Part shown: positions 38,589 through 50,900 of the stretch, piece after piece | Layout: every line of letters starts with the position of its first letter | How positions within the stretch are numbered: the stretch's first letter is position 1 | From: Augochlora pura | Taxonomy: Eukaryota > Arthropoda > Insecta > Hymenoptera > Halictidae | DNA length: 64,000 nucleotides | Direction: 5' to 3' | Assembly: GCF_028453695.1 (NCBI RefSeq) | Contig: NC_135772.1 | Span: 14,198,001 to 14,262,000 of the forward strand | Made by a program: the position numbers and the translations under genes | Notes under the pieces: generated by a model | What the model was told of the DNA's origin: nothing | The model's input: the letters and a program-made list of their open reading frames with translations, nothing else | Database searches by the model: none

Positions 38589-38602
38589 GTAACCATAGAA
38601 AC
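38589..38602 (-). promoter_or_regulatory. RFX X-box upstream of IFT70
   Basis: The 14-mer GTAACCATAGAAAC matches the ciliary X-box consensus GTHNCC-AT-RGNAAC at every position. It lies 137 bp upstream of the IFT70 start codon, the usual distance for RFX/DAF-19 target genes. RFX factors switch on intraflagellar transport genes in ciliated cells, so the site fits the gene's function. Confidence 0.75.
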
Positions 38603-41600
38603 AGATAATATTTTATGGAGGAAAGGAAATACATATGTGACGAAATATACATACACAGCTTTATTCATTTATATAAATCGTTCTGTAGTGCATACACGCG
38701 ATACACTACATTTGTTTTTTAAAATACAATTAGAAATAGAGTGCATTTTATTAACGTGATCACAGTGTAATTTACCGCACTTACCACAGTCACTGACTCT
38801 GTATTATCTAATATTCAAATTAGTATTTCCACTGCGCATGCGTGCATAAATTGTATTCCATAAACAAACCAGTAAAGGATTCTATTGCTGCACAACTCGA
38901 GGACACTGCTCGATCCATTAGCAAAGGTCGATATAGAAATATTCTTTGTTCTTGTTAGTTGACGACTTATTGGTGAGATAGTGCTGTCGTCACAGTCAAA
39001 GAAAAAGAAGAAAAATAGCTAGTGAGCAAAAGAGCATGAAATCAGCACAACACGTGTGAAACATGTCACACCCCGACTGGTTTTACTCTTTTCACGCATT
39101 TATTCGGTTGGCGCGCGATCAGAGGCACGCGCCGTGAAATTTGATTTTTAAAGAAGTTTTATAAAATAAAATCTGTTGCCTCATAGGATTTCCGAAAACA
39201 TATTTGCGAAGTAGATATTTTACCCCAACACTATTTCACAGACATTAGCTCTACGTAATTATCAATTTCGAATTAACTATAGCACGATCGAAGTTTCTTT
39301 CGATCTACAATTGATTAGAAATCGAAAATTACATCGATTGTCCGCGTCTCACCACGTGAAGGTTGCTGTGACAGGAAACTCGAAAGGGAGTTAGGGCGGA
39401 AGCAAAATTCGTTATAGCTCTCTTTCTTACGACAACAGGTTTTATTAAAATACCTTAATAAATAAAAATAATAAAGACAATAAAATACCTTAATAACCAG
39501 TATCTATCACTAATACTTTACTCGATACATATTCCAAAAACAAACGCGCGAGTAGACCTGTGCGATACTACTCTAAGAAACAGAAATTGTTGTCCAAACG
39601 TTCGCAACTTTTGCGATGCTAAGACAACGCGTAGAACCCTTGCAAAGTTATTATTTCGAGAAAGTCTAGAAACAGGAGCTATCTCCAGTCCCCAGAACGG
39701 TTGTCCCGATTCGCGAAATAAAAATTCTACGGACCGAGGTCTAGTAACGCTGTTTTTTTTTACATAGAGATAATGTTTCACGGTCTTATGCTGCAAGGTT
39801 CGACATCCGGCTACCTTGTTTAGAAAAACACATTTTTAATCGCTACACTAACTCAACCGTTGTTACTTGAATTCGTGACTCTAAAGAAAATCGTGAATGC
39901 CACACTGCAGAAGGATGCAGCTGCGGCATTGGCTCTGAACGACTAATGAAGCCACTGGCAACGCGATTATTCCACAACGTTAACTTTGAAATCAAATCAG
40001 AAGTATACTAACTCCAGTATCCTAACCTCGTGATTAATTTCAAATGATCAATTAAACAAAAGACTGAATAGGCAAATGATCGATTAGATAAATAACCGAT
40101 TAACCAATTGACGGATTAAATAAATAATCAATTAGCAAACTGACTGAAAACCCCAATGATTAAATGTACCGCTTAAATATTACAACGGAATAGAAACTCG
40201 AATGAATTTATTAATTTGTCAATCTCATATCAAATACTGAAATAAATTATAAGCGTTGAGTAGGAATATTTAAATCGTGTAATTTATTTATACAAAACCT
40301 CAGCAGTAGGGTGGACCTTATTTTTCAAAAGCTGAAACTGATCGGATAACGAAAAAAATGCATCGAATTTGGAAATTTACTAATTTTTGTAATTCATTTT
40401 TTGCCATTATATTCCATCGCCATGATACATTTCCAGAGAACATATTTACCTCCTATTCACAAATATATATTTGCAAATATATTGGACACAGCAGATTTTA
40501 TTTATTTGAAAGTTGAAGCTCGTTTACAAATAGAATTTTACGACGCGTACCTCAGATGGCGCACCAACCGAACGAACGCGCGGGAAGAGTGAGGCCACAA
40601 GAACGGGAAAATAAGAAAGCTAGGTTTCTCATCCATGTGCACAACCATACATAGAATCTGATAGGTAAGTTTTATTTCTCTCCATACTGTCTCGTTTTAT
40701 TTTCTACAGTACTTGCCAACTTAGGAAGCACGAAAAGTGTGCAGTTTCCGCAATTTTTGTACGTTCTGTGTACCATTTTCACGTTAAAATGTTACTTTGA
40801 AACCTGGTTGTCAAATTATAAAATTCGCGTTTCTGGAGATAAGTACAACGTATATACTTGTATAATTAGCTTTCATAATAAATCATAAATATAAATAAGA
40901 TGTACTCTACATAATTACTGTTCTTAAAAATTATTTTCCTATTAAAATGGAAATACATTTTTATTTTTGCATCATTTTCAAACGTTACAGTAACTATAGG
41001 CTGCTACATATGAAATATCCAATTGTTTAATACAAATATGAATGGACAGTATCTACGGTTTGAATTTGAAGCCTGATTGGCTTGGTGCCATGTCAGCCAT
41101 TTTGAATGATCATCTTTTTACTCTGCGTGACGTCACAGTGAACAGTTATCTTTGCTTCACTGAACTCATGGCTTTTATATACACGCGCTATTCATGTGCT
41201 ATACTAGTAGATTGTGACATATATGTTTATGATCTGAGGAATACATACACTAATTTTGTAAGCTCTGTTGAACTTGTAGAAAATGTTGCTGATGCTGTTC
41301 TGAGTAATAGAAAAGGGAAAATATGAAGTGCCGTGTTCTGAAAAAAGATAATCATGTCAAGTTATAAACACACAGTTAATTTTCAAATAGGTTTTCAGAA
41401 ATCTTGATGATGTTATTTGAAACTAACCTTTCCAATTTTACATTTATATAAAACTTCAGAAATCTTTTATACCATTTTATAAAATAGAAGGAGTTTACGA
41501 AAACTTGTCATACGATTTAAGTTAGAGGAATGACGAAAAGGTGTGATGATATGAGTATCAACAGTATTTGGACATGTTCCGAGCGTGTAGCAAATTTTAA

Positions 41601-41640
41601 TGATTAGTGTAGAAAACTAGACCTGTATACATTTGTGTAC
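38603..41640. other. Intergenic region between IFT70 and EGLN
   Basis: Divergent intergenic DNA. It contains an NRF1-like string TGCGCATGCGTG at 38833-38844, a GC-rich patch near 39100 (gttggcgcgcgatc), and a degenerate 16-bp minisatellite at 40042-40169. A CCAAT-type motif (gattggctt) lies at 41073. I see no coding exon. The short reading frame at 41042-41326 has no recognisable similarity. Confidence 0.5.
40042..40169. repeat. Degenerate 16-bp minisatellite, about 8 units
   Basis: The sequence divides cleanly into 16-bp units such as aaatgatcaattaaac, aaatgatcgattagat, aaataaccgattaacc and aaataatcaattagca. The approximate consensus is AAATGATCGATTAAAC. Most units carry an ATTA core or an ATCGAT/ATCAAT variant, so the array multiplies homeodomain-type core sites. 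Confidence 0.7.
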
Positions 41641-41685
41641 TAGTCGTCTTGGAAGGGTTAACAGATGACTACGTTCATGTGAGGC

Positions 41686-41876
41686 TACGTGCACTCGTAG
41701 TAGGCAGTAATGGATATTGAAGATCGAAGTTTTGATCATCGCTGCTCCAATAGGTGTTTTGCAGATTCGATAACGTATATATAGTACATATGTATGTAAA
41801 CCAAGGTTCGCACGTATAAGCAAGACAGTGCGGTTTCCCGATAGCGTGGTAGTGTCGTACGCAGATCGAGTGCGTG
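41686..41876 (+). promoter_or_regulatory. EGLN promoter with hypoxia-response cores and TATA-like box
   Basis: TACGTGC at 41686-41692 matches the hypoxia-response element core (RCGTG) in its classic TACGTG form. A TATATATA string lies at 41776-41783. Two further GCGTG cores follow at 41844-41848 and 41872-41876, before the start codon at 41939. HIF-driven feedback induction of its own prolyl hydroxylase is known in animals. The core is short and occurs by chance, so its use here is an inference. Confidence 0.45.
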
Positions 41877-41938
41877 TGTGACTTGCCTGGTTGGAGAAAT
41901 GTCGTCGGCATTCGTGGCCGCGAAATAAACGGCGAAAC

Positions 41939-44900
41939 ATGTCCGGTCCGACAGTCAGTCGTGCGCAGACACTCGGCGGTGATGTTCGAATAGGTGCAAC
42001 GGTGATCTGCGTAGTTTGTAACAGGACTGACAAGCTATTGAAGTGTTCGCGGTGCAAGGCCGCCTTCTATTGCACTAAGGAACACCAAAGGCGGGACTGG
42101 AAACGTCATAAAGAATTTTGTACAACTCATTCCTCGCAATCGATTGTATCCAATACCGTTTTATCTACGAAACAAAATTCTGTTTTGGAATCCGATACAA
42201 AGGAATCCACCGAAGAGAAAAATCTGAAAGCAAATACACCAGTGGTTTCTAACCTAAGCGAGAAGCCAGTGTCAGACACAACGCAAGGATCGAACGCTGC
42301 TCCAATAGTGCATTACAACGCGAAACACCTTGGAGGTATATACATTAAATTCGGTTATGTTTTCCACGCATTCCTTAATAAACCATTGCGGTATTTAAAA
42401 ATTTCATTGCTGTCAATCGTTTCATACAAAACAAGTGTCTGTCTTCAAAGGCAGTATTGGAGTTGATAATATATCTTCCTAGTAATATATTTTTTCGTCT
42501 TCATAAATTAATATTAATAACAGCCTGTAAACACAATTGTAATAGTTTAGAGAAGCTATTTAGAAAACTTACAAACAAAATAGTTCAAAATTATAGGTCA
42601 GTGACAGGAAAACTGTCTAAGTTTATTCTTACATTTAATTTAACTTAAAGGACTGTATTTGTTAGTCTAGTGCTCAATGCAATTAAACCCTGATAATATA
42701 AACCTTTATAATTTTAACAAGTGTTTAAGATAATTTTTCTGATTCTGATTCTTATAATAAATTTTTAAAGTACATATGCCTTATATTTTATACATTGTTT
42801 ATAGGATCTACCAAACATACAAAAGAATTATCAGATCACAAGGGTGGCCAAAATTCAAAGAGGAAGTCTAAAGCAAAAGGCACTAATAAAAACAGAGTAG
42901 ATGGATGGACTTCTCCTATAACATATGAAGGCAGCTCTGAAGATACAATTCTAGGTGCCAGAGCAGAATTGTTAAATCCTGTTCTTGAGAACTCAAGGAT
43001 TCTCGATAATTTACAGGATAATGAATTAGACATGCCTACACAACATCATAACGGTATGAAGAACTTCCCAGAGGTTCATTTAGCTCGTGAGGAGGAATTG
43101 TTACCACCATTCCTTCATAAAAACAGAAATAACTTGGAAGAGTTACACTTAAATGAGATTTGCAGAAATGTGATCAAGGACATGGATGAATATGGTGTGT
43201 GCGTGGTAGATAATTTTTTAGGCATCGAGAAAGGTCATGCTGTATTAAATGAAGTTTTAAATATGTATAGTGCTGGATTATTTAAGGATGGACAATTGGT
43301 TTCTAATAAAGCAGGTGCGAATGATTTAAAAACAATTCGTGGTGATCAAATAACGTGGTTAGATGGAAAAGAAAAACAATGTCAAAACATTGGACTGCTC
43401 ATTTCCAAAGTTGATGCCATCATTATGAGGGCAAACAAAATGCGGAACAATGGAAAAATGGGAAACTACACGATCAATGGTAGAACAAAGGTAAGCAAAA
43501 CAAAATCAAAATTCAATTAGTGCTTTACACAAAACAACGCTTACATGGGGTAAGAATGTCGTGATACATTTCAGAATATACACATGTGTAATTCAATTTT
43601 GCATTGCCATTATACAATTTGTTGTGAATAATTTTTATTCATTAGTAGAACAATAAATTTATTTTCGCCGATCATCGGTTATGCGTAAAACATCAACTAA
43701 TTGGACGCATAAACGACTAAACCGGTTCATTAATTTCCAGAATATTTTGGCAAGGTAAACTTCTTTCACAAAGGCAACTCATGATATCAAGTATCGCGTA
43801 CGAAATTAAACACCCGATTTCAAACGAGAACAGGAAATCTCGAAGTTGCATTAGTTCAAATGCAATTGGGCGTGCTTCAAAAGCTGTCTAGTTCGAAAAT
43901 TAAAAATTATATCTCAATCGAAACATTGTACTTAAGAAACATTAGGCGAGAGACAAATTATGTAAAATCGTATGTAACTTTTCAATGAGTCATAATGGTA
44001 TAAGTTATCTGTATGATTGACCGAACAAAACCAGACATTGTTTTCCGCAATGTTTGCTGTAATCATATTAGTCATTGTTGAATGCAGCCAGCCTGCCAAG
44101 TTTCTACGTTTCGTCACGAAGTTTCGATAAATGATACTGCGCCGGTATCGGCGAAAAAAAGTACATAATCGGTTTTCCGGTCGAGTATCGGTACCCAATC
44201 TCCTCGGTTGGTACTGAAACAAGGCGCAAGGTGGGAGGTGACACGGTGGTAGACTGAGAAGGTCAGGATCCCGAAATTGCAACGATCTTTCGGGTAGCTC
44301 GGGCGTCGAACGGCGGGAGTGGGCACCACACGTAGTGCAGTCGGTCACGTACGCCGTACTGCTGGCTCGCTCCTCGTTATATCTTTATCTCTTTCTCTGT
44401 TACTAACTTTCTCTTTCTTCTGTTATCCCAGAAAGCCGTCGGCGTTATGAGTGTATGTCTCGATTACATGACTTGTTTTTTATAAACACTGCTCTAAGCA
44501 GACGGTACAGGTGAAACCGAGACTGTGTGTATCACAGATCCAGATAATAGAATGCCACCGATTAAAAGTTATTGGTCTTGTACGACACATGCAGAAATAC
44601 ATCGGATTATTTCTGAAGTTATCGAGGTTGCTCGATGAAGTACATAGCTTGTGCAAAAGTTTCGACATTGAGAATTTAGGCTTATCTTTATTTCCTCTTT
44701 TTCTAATGGAAATGTCACTTCTGATTCGGATGGCGCGAGATAATGACACGGATATTGTTGTTTCCAGGATGTAAACCAACACTTCTACGTGGTTCTGGAA
44801 AACTGCTAGGCGAACTAGTCGGAAATATAGTTATGATATCGATCGCTCTAAATATCATTGCTCTGCGAACGTAACGTATGTCACTTGCGTTGAACGATAC

Positions 44901-47900
44901 ATTTTTCTTTAGGATTTTAAATATCAGCTTTGAATGAAGCGTCTTCGACCTACAGTACAATTTAATAAATTCTCTATTCGTGTTATCGATCACAGCGCTT
45001 CTTTCCGTTGAAATACGACTTTTCCAAACTTAATTATGAGGGTATACATATTTATAAATTTTTCTTCAGTTATATGTCGTATGGTCATCATTTATTGTCT
45101 TAGGTTCTAGATAAGGCGCGTATCCCATACGCTCATAGAATATACTCAATTCAATGGAGGGTCAATTCATAGAGCATTTTAGACTTATTGTAGTATCTTT
45201 TATCGCCGGTGACTCAACCTGTATTTTAAGAATACTCTGTAGAGTGCATTCTCTACGCGCTTCTACGGGACGTTGTTAGTTCGGACTCATTTCATTCAGC
45301 TGACCAAGCGGCAGCTTTAAAAAAGAATGCTAATTCCGTGTCCTGGTCAAACTGAAAATTCGAAGCGACACAGAAAGGAATGGTCAGATCAATATAAAAT
45401 GTACAATTGTTAAATTAATATGAAACTGGGGTGACGATAAAAATTGATTTTATTTTAACTGGCTATAATTGATTTATTTAAAAATTATTTAATACTTATT
45501 TTCCAAGAGTTTTATAGTAAAAAAGACTAAATAAACAAGTATTATAAGTAATCACTCAATTTTCCGCGATACGCAGCTTTATTATCGATGGTCGAAGGGT
45601 CAAAATTGGAGAAAATCAGTAAGAAAGTTGAAAGTATCATAATGATTTCCTCAAGAGTTATTGAGCAGTGTTCACTTCGGTAATTCGTTGTCAGATAATT
45701 TGATATAAATAAAATATGTTATTTTTTAACGCTTAATCTACGGAAACTATGGAGAGGAATGATTTTATTTAATTTTCATGTTGACGACTCACGTAGATAA
45801 TTCGAAGAAAATATTTAAACTAAACGTAGTACTATACTTTACCATATAGATTCCTTTAAACGAAGATACGAAAAAGTACAATTAATTAGTGTAGTAAACA
45901 ATTAAAACGGCTAAGTATAATGTCTGCTGGGTCGCATGCAAAATTTGTTCCGGTCTTCTTTAGGAATCCTTCGGGACAGCCCGTTGCATCTCCCTGTTTG
46001 ACCTTGTCGAAGGTGAAAGAATCGACGAGGTGCGATCTATATGTACATATGCATCCGTGCATATACTTAAATACGTGATGAGAGCGTGCCAATCGTCTGG
46101 GGACGGTCCCGTTCCTGTTCGTCTGTCTCTACGAGGATACTTATCGTTGTCTGTTCTCACTTTCCGACCGTTTCAGAATACCTTTCGTTTAATTTGTAAT
46201 TGTAATGGCCACGTGTCAAGGGTGTTCGAGTTGCAAGGTTGTTTAAACCAATGTAGTCGGAGTGGGACGAATTAACGTATGAAATTCCAAAAAGTTCTTT
46301 TTGTCATTCACGTAACTAAATCGATTTTTATTACATTTCACTTCAAGAATAGAGACATCCTTTCACATTGCTTTATATACTATACGTTTATTAATAGGAT
46401 TTTCTATGATTAGGACATGTTTGAAAGGAGTTTAAAAATCTTCTTGGGTGACTTATAGATTTGTGCATAAATAAGTAACGGAAGATAATGTGCTAAAACT
46501 CATTTCACGTAATAATTTCTTTTCCATAAAATTTTATGATCGCTTTCTTGAAAGCTGTGCGATACGAGATCCTTAATCATGTAAATATGATTTAAGGGGC
46601 GCGTTAATTTCGCAAAGCTAAACATGTTTACCTTGACGTTCACCTTCCAAATGACCTCTAGAATTAAAGCCGCGTACTTCACGTTGTTGATCAAGCTTTA
46701 TTTCGGATATTCCAATGAGCCAACGATCATTAGTACAGCAATGTTCAAATATACTCAACAGGACTTCGATACGTATACATTCGCTGGTAATTTTTCGCGG
46801 AGTAGTGGCAAACAAAGCGAACGCGGAACATCATTTTTCATAGGTTTCGTACGTCGTTTTAATCTTTGCGATACATTTACTGCATAAGTAACACTGAAGT
46901 TTTCCTTATTTATCCCACAAAACGAAGGAAATTATTTCTGGCTTTTGTGCGCAGTTTTTGCGAGGGTGTAGTACATATCACGAACACTAAGTTTACAAAC
47001 AGTTTCTACGATAATTGTGTTTATCACCAGTGCTTAATGGAACCGACAAAAAATACCAAGAGCACGATTGCCGATTCACGGAACACAGAAACGTTTTCTG
47101 TGTTTGAAATGCAGCGAGCTGCGTTTTCCTTGTCGGTTCTCTGAATCGCGTACTATAGTTTTGACAGATTGTTTTTCCAAGAAAATATCCGCGTCACGGT
47201 TGTCGTTTTACTCTGCGAAATTCATGTATTGTTTTCATGATGATGCACAGTGCGAGAGGTGTTTTGTTTACCTCTTTCGACAAGTTAGGAAAGGTAGAGT
47301 TTATTATATTAAGCTAAAAATAGTAATTTTTTTCGCAATCATTTATGTTCTCCAGCACAGAAAACAGTAAGTCGTGTGATGATTTTTGATGTTCAAATCT
47401 CTAAAGAATCTGAACGACCGAGCTCGTCTTCCCGCCAAATGCGAAATTCTTGTTATCACCGATCATTCTTCCGATCCATTGTTTCTGGCAAGAATTCAAA
47501 CCTACTTTTCTTTTAATCGATCAATAAAGTAACAGTCAATCAGGCAAGACATTCCCAGCTACGCGTAATTAATGGTTGCGAAATGTGTATCTATCGTATG
47601 GCTTTATTATACGGTGAAATTAGTCCTGGATTGATGATTCAAATACATCTTGGACGTTGTTCAAATATTAAAACAGCCATCCTGACGTAACCACTGCGTA
47701 TCGCTAGTACTGCAAATTTAAAAGAGGAATCGCAGTTTCTACCAAACTGTTTTAGACAACAGACCTTATGTGAACAGTTAAGATGTGTTATAAAAAAATT
47801 ATAACAAGTGATGAAATATGATCTTTTATTAGATTTCACATTAATCTTTATTTTAAGTTTTAACATCTCTATAGGGGGAAACATAGTTTTCTCGAAACCT

Positions 47901-50900
47901 GCTAAAGTAACCTTTGTGGTAGAAAGTCCCACAATCGCAAAACTAATCCATTAAGTAAACGAATATTGGTCTGCTTCGCATTCAGTCATTTTTTGGAGAC
48001 GTCATGTCGGGGATAACGAATCTCTTCATCGCCAGAAACCGCACATGTTCCGCCAACAGTTAGGAGGTTCTCCCACTACACAAGCAAAGTGGCCGCTGTC
48101 GCTGTGTGCCAGCTGACATTATCATAGATAACACACATAACAAGCATACGGACCGTATAACAGTTTTGTATTTGATAAAAAAGGGACAATATGACAAAAA
48201 GTGACCGATGGGTCGATGAAGTCGAGTATCGTCCCCCTATATTCTGGCAAACCGCCTTTATAATGATTCGTGGCATTTTGACATAATTTATGAATCGTAT
48301 AAGTCGTCGTTTTAATCGTTTTAACCTTTCAAATCTAATTGGTCTAAAGATTATTCTTCAGATCCGTCTGTCTAAATATTTTATTCAACAAATTTTCGTC
48401 GGAAGATGAAAACATTTCAATTTATGAAAAGATAGAACTGCATATTTAGGAAATTAACAGTCACCTTTTGTGACATCTAATATAACTTTAACTTTTGTTA
48501 TAATCGTTATATCTAAAGGATGCCTTGCAGTATACTCGTGCTATGTACATATGTGCCTTAATTAGTGATTGTGATCTTTTCATGCGATTCTTTTTTTCTC
48601 GTTTATTTAAAAGATAGTAAAAAAAACTATGGATGAAAGCATTATTACATTGTTGACAAAGCTGCAGAAAAATTTTCAGAAAGAATTTCTCGAATTCCTC
48701 AATTTGGTTGGATCTAACTGAGATGCAGTCAATTATTTTCAATTGTTCCTTAGCTTGTAAACAAAAATGTACAACTTGTCTATTATCAACAACTATAAAA
48801 ATATGTGCTCCCTTTCCAAGTTGTCCATATTTATCTATAAACTGAGAGACAATTGCGAAGAACTTACTGAATTTACTATAATCCTGAACCAATACTTGAA
48901 ATGCTTTTTCATGAAGCGTTTATACATTCGAACAAAGTTACAACAGGAATGCTTGCAATGATTCATGCGACGATAAAATATTCTTTCGTAATGTAAAGAC
49001 GTAATTCTTCGTGAAAAAATAAATCAAGAGTATGCGGGTTATTGTTTGAAGTGAACTGATTTAATAGAATGTATACCTGACGAATCTCCAAAGATGTTTT
49101 TGTGGGAAACAAGGCGACAGCTGTATTGTCCTAACAATGATAATTTCTCGGGGAATAACCTGTTTCCCGATAAACAACGACCGCAGAGGCATCGCACGTT
49201 CAAAAAGCGGATGGTCACGAACAGTTCTATTGTTTTAAACTCGGCTCTCAGAAAAACCGCACTACCGGGAGGATGATCTAATAGAATCTTTAACTTCAAG
49301 TTATTTCTTCATGTATTTGTAGTTACATAAATCCTGCGTCACAATCTAATTGGAACAAAAGATAGGAGCTTTTAGTGACTAATTTGTGAGAAATCTAAAC
49401 GGCGTCGTCGATAGTCCTGATTCGAATGATTCATCACAGGCGATCGATCAGTTGACCATTGCTTCAAAATCCATTACAGATTTTGGTCCACATCGTGCCG
49501 GGAAACAATTTGTTCGACGAAACATCCACTGAATAATCTCGATGTTCATTTTATAATTAGATAATACATAGGAATTTGAAAAAATGTCAACTAGGTTAGT
49601 TTACTCAGTGATAAACTTGTCTAAAATACTCATCACGACGTTATCAAATATAGGACAAAATGAAGGAGCATTTAGCGACAGTTAATAACAATAAAAATTT
49701 CTTATTAACAATAAAGGCAAAAAAGACATTCAAGAAAGAAGTGTAGAAGTTATAATAACATTTATAAATTCTACAATTCTAAGTTGTAGTTTATAATTGA
49801 CAGGTCATGCGGTGTCGGTAGATCAATGAATGAACACAATTGCGCTATGCGTTTTCCACGCGAAACTTTTTATTGAACGAAAATACGGAATTGCTTACGG
49901 TCTTCGAATTCGCACGACTGTTGAATGTGAACGAGGTCGACATAACAACAACATCAGTCACTTAACTTTTCCGTGAATGACGTTTCAAGAGGTGAGGCAT
50001 TTTTCAACTGTGCCGGTATTAAGATTAATCCAGTTCCAACAACTCTCACGTTATCTCGATAATGTACATACTTTCGGCGAATTGTGTTCTTTATCTGTGA
50101 AACGTGACTGGCTGCACGTAAAGTGACTTAATAACGAACCTTTTGTCTTGATGCTGCACTTACTTACGCTCTCTCCCGAAAATGTTGGACCACTCGGAGT
50201 GTAAATTCCAATAACAAAAAATTCGCGAACGCCATTCATTTGGAGAAGTTCCAAAGTTCGCTGCCTATCGAGTTGTCGTAACGATTCCAATGAAAATTTC
50301 GTCTCGTGGTTTTCCTTCTTCACTATCATTGTTGAAGTACTTTTTGCCGATATCGTAGTTTATCATATCGATCGGCATCGCTTCATAAATTCTAGTAAGA
50401 TAACATAGTTGCAAATTTAAGAGACCAAATCGAAGGATAGTCGTGGCAGATCTCAATAGTACTCAGTGAATTAAGTTAACAGAAACTCGTATCTTGAGTT
50501 TTACAGATATTCTTCCAGTTTGTACATGTCTGTAGTTATCCTTCATTCGGTAAATTTTTCAAACAATTTGCAAAATGCGTATATTACAATTGTAACTACC
50601 TTCTTTCCATTACAAAAAAAAGAGATTTTTAAGTGTACGCGTATGGATATTATTCAAAATTATATTTAATTGCTTATGTTATTTAGCTAACAAACAAAGT
50701 ATTTCTTTATCTACTGTATGTAAAAAGGAGAAAAATTTCATATTTTGCAGAAAATATCCTAAAGCGGGCTGACGCGGTTTTATGAGTAATTGTCGCGAAA
50801 GATTCTCTTAGCAATTGGCATTGAAAAAAAATTAAAAGAGATAACGGCAAATTAACCATTTGCCGAGCTATTCTTATTACCTATTGTTCCTTGCAAGCTA

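Noticed and set aside
44480..44993. Reading frames in EGLN intron 2 (87-100 codons)
   Set aside because: No recognisable similarity, frames on both strands overlap, and none has splice sites in phase with EGLN.
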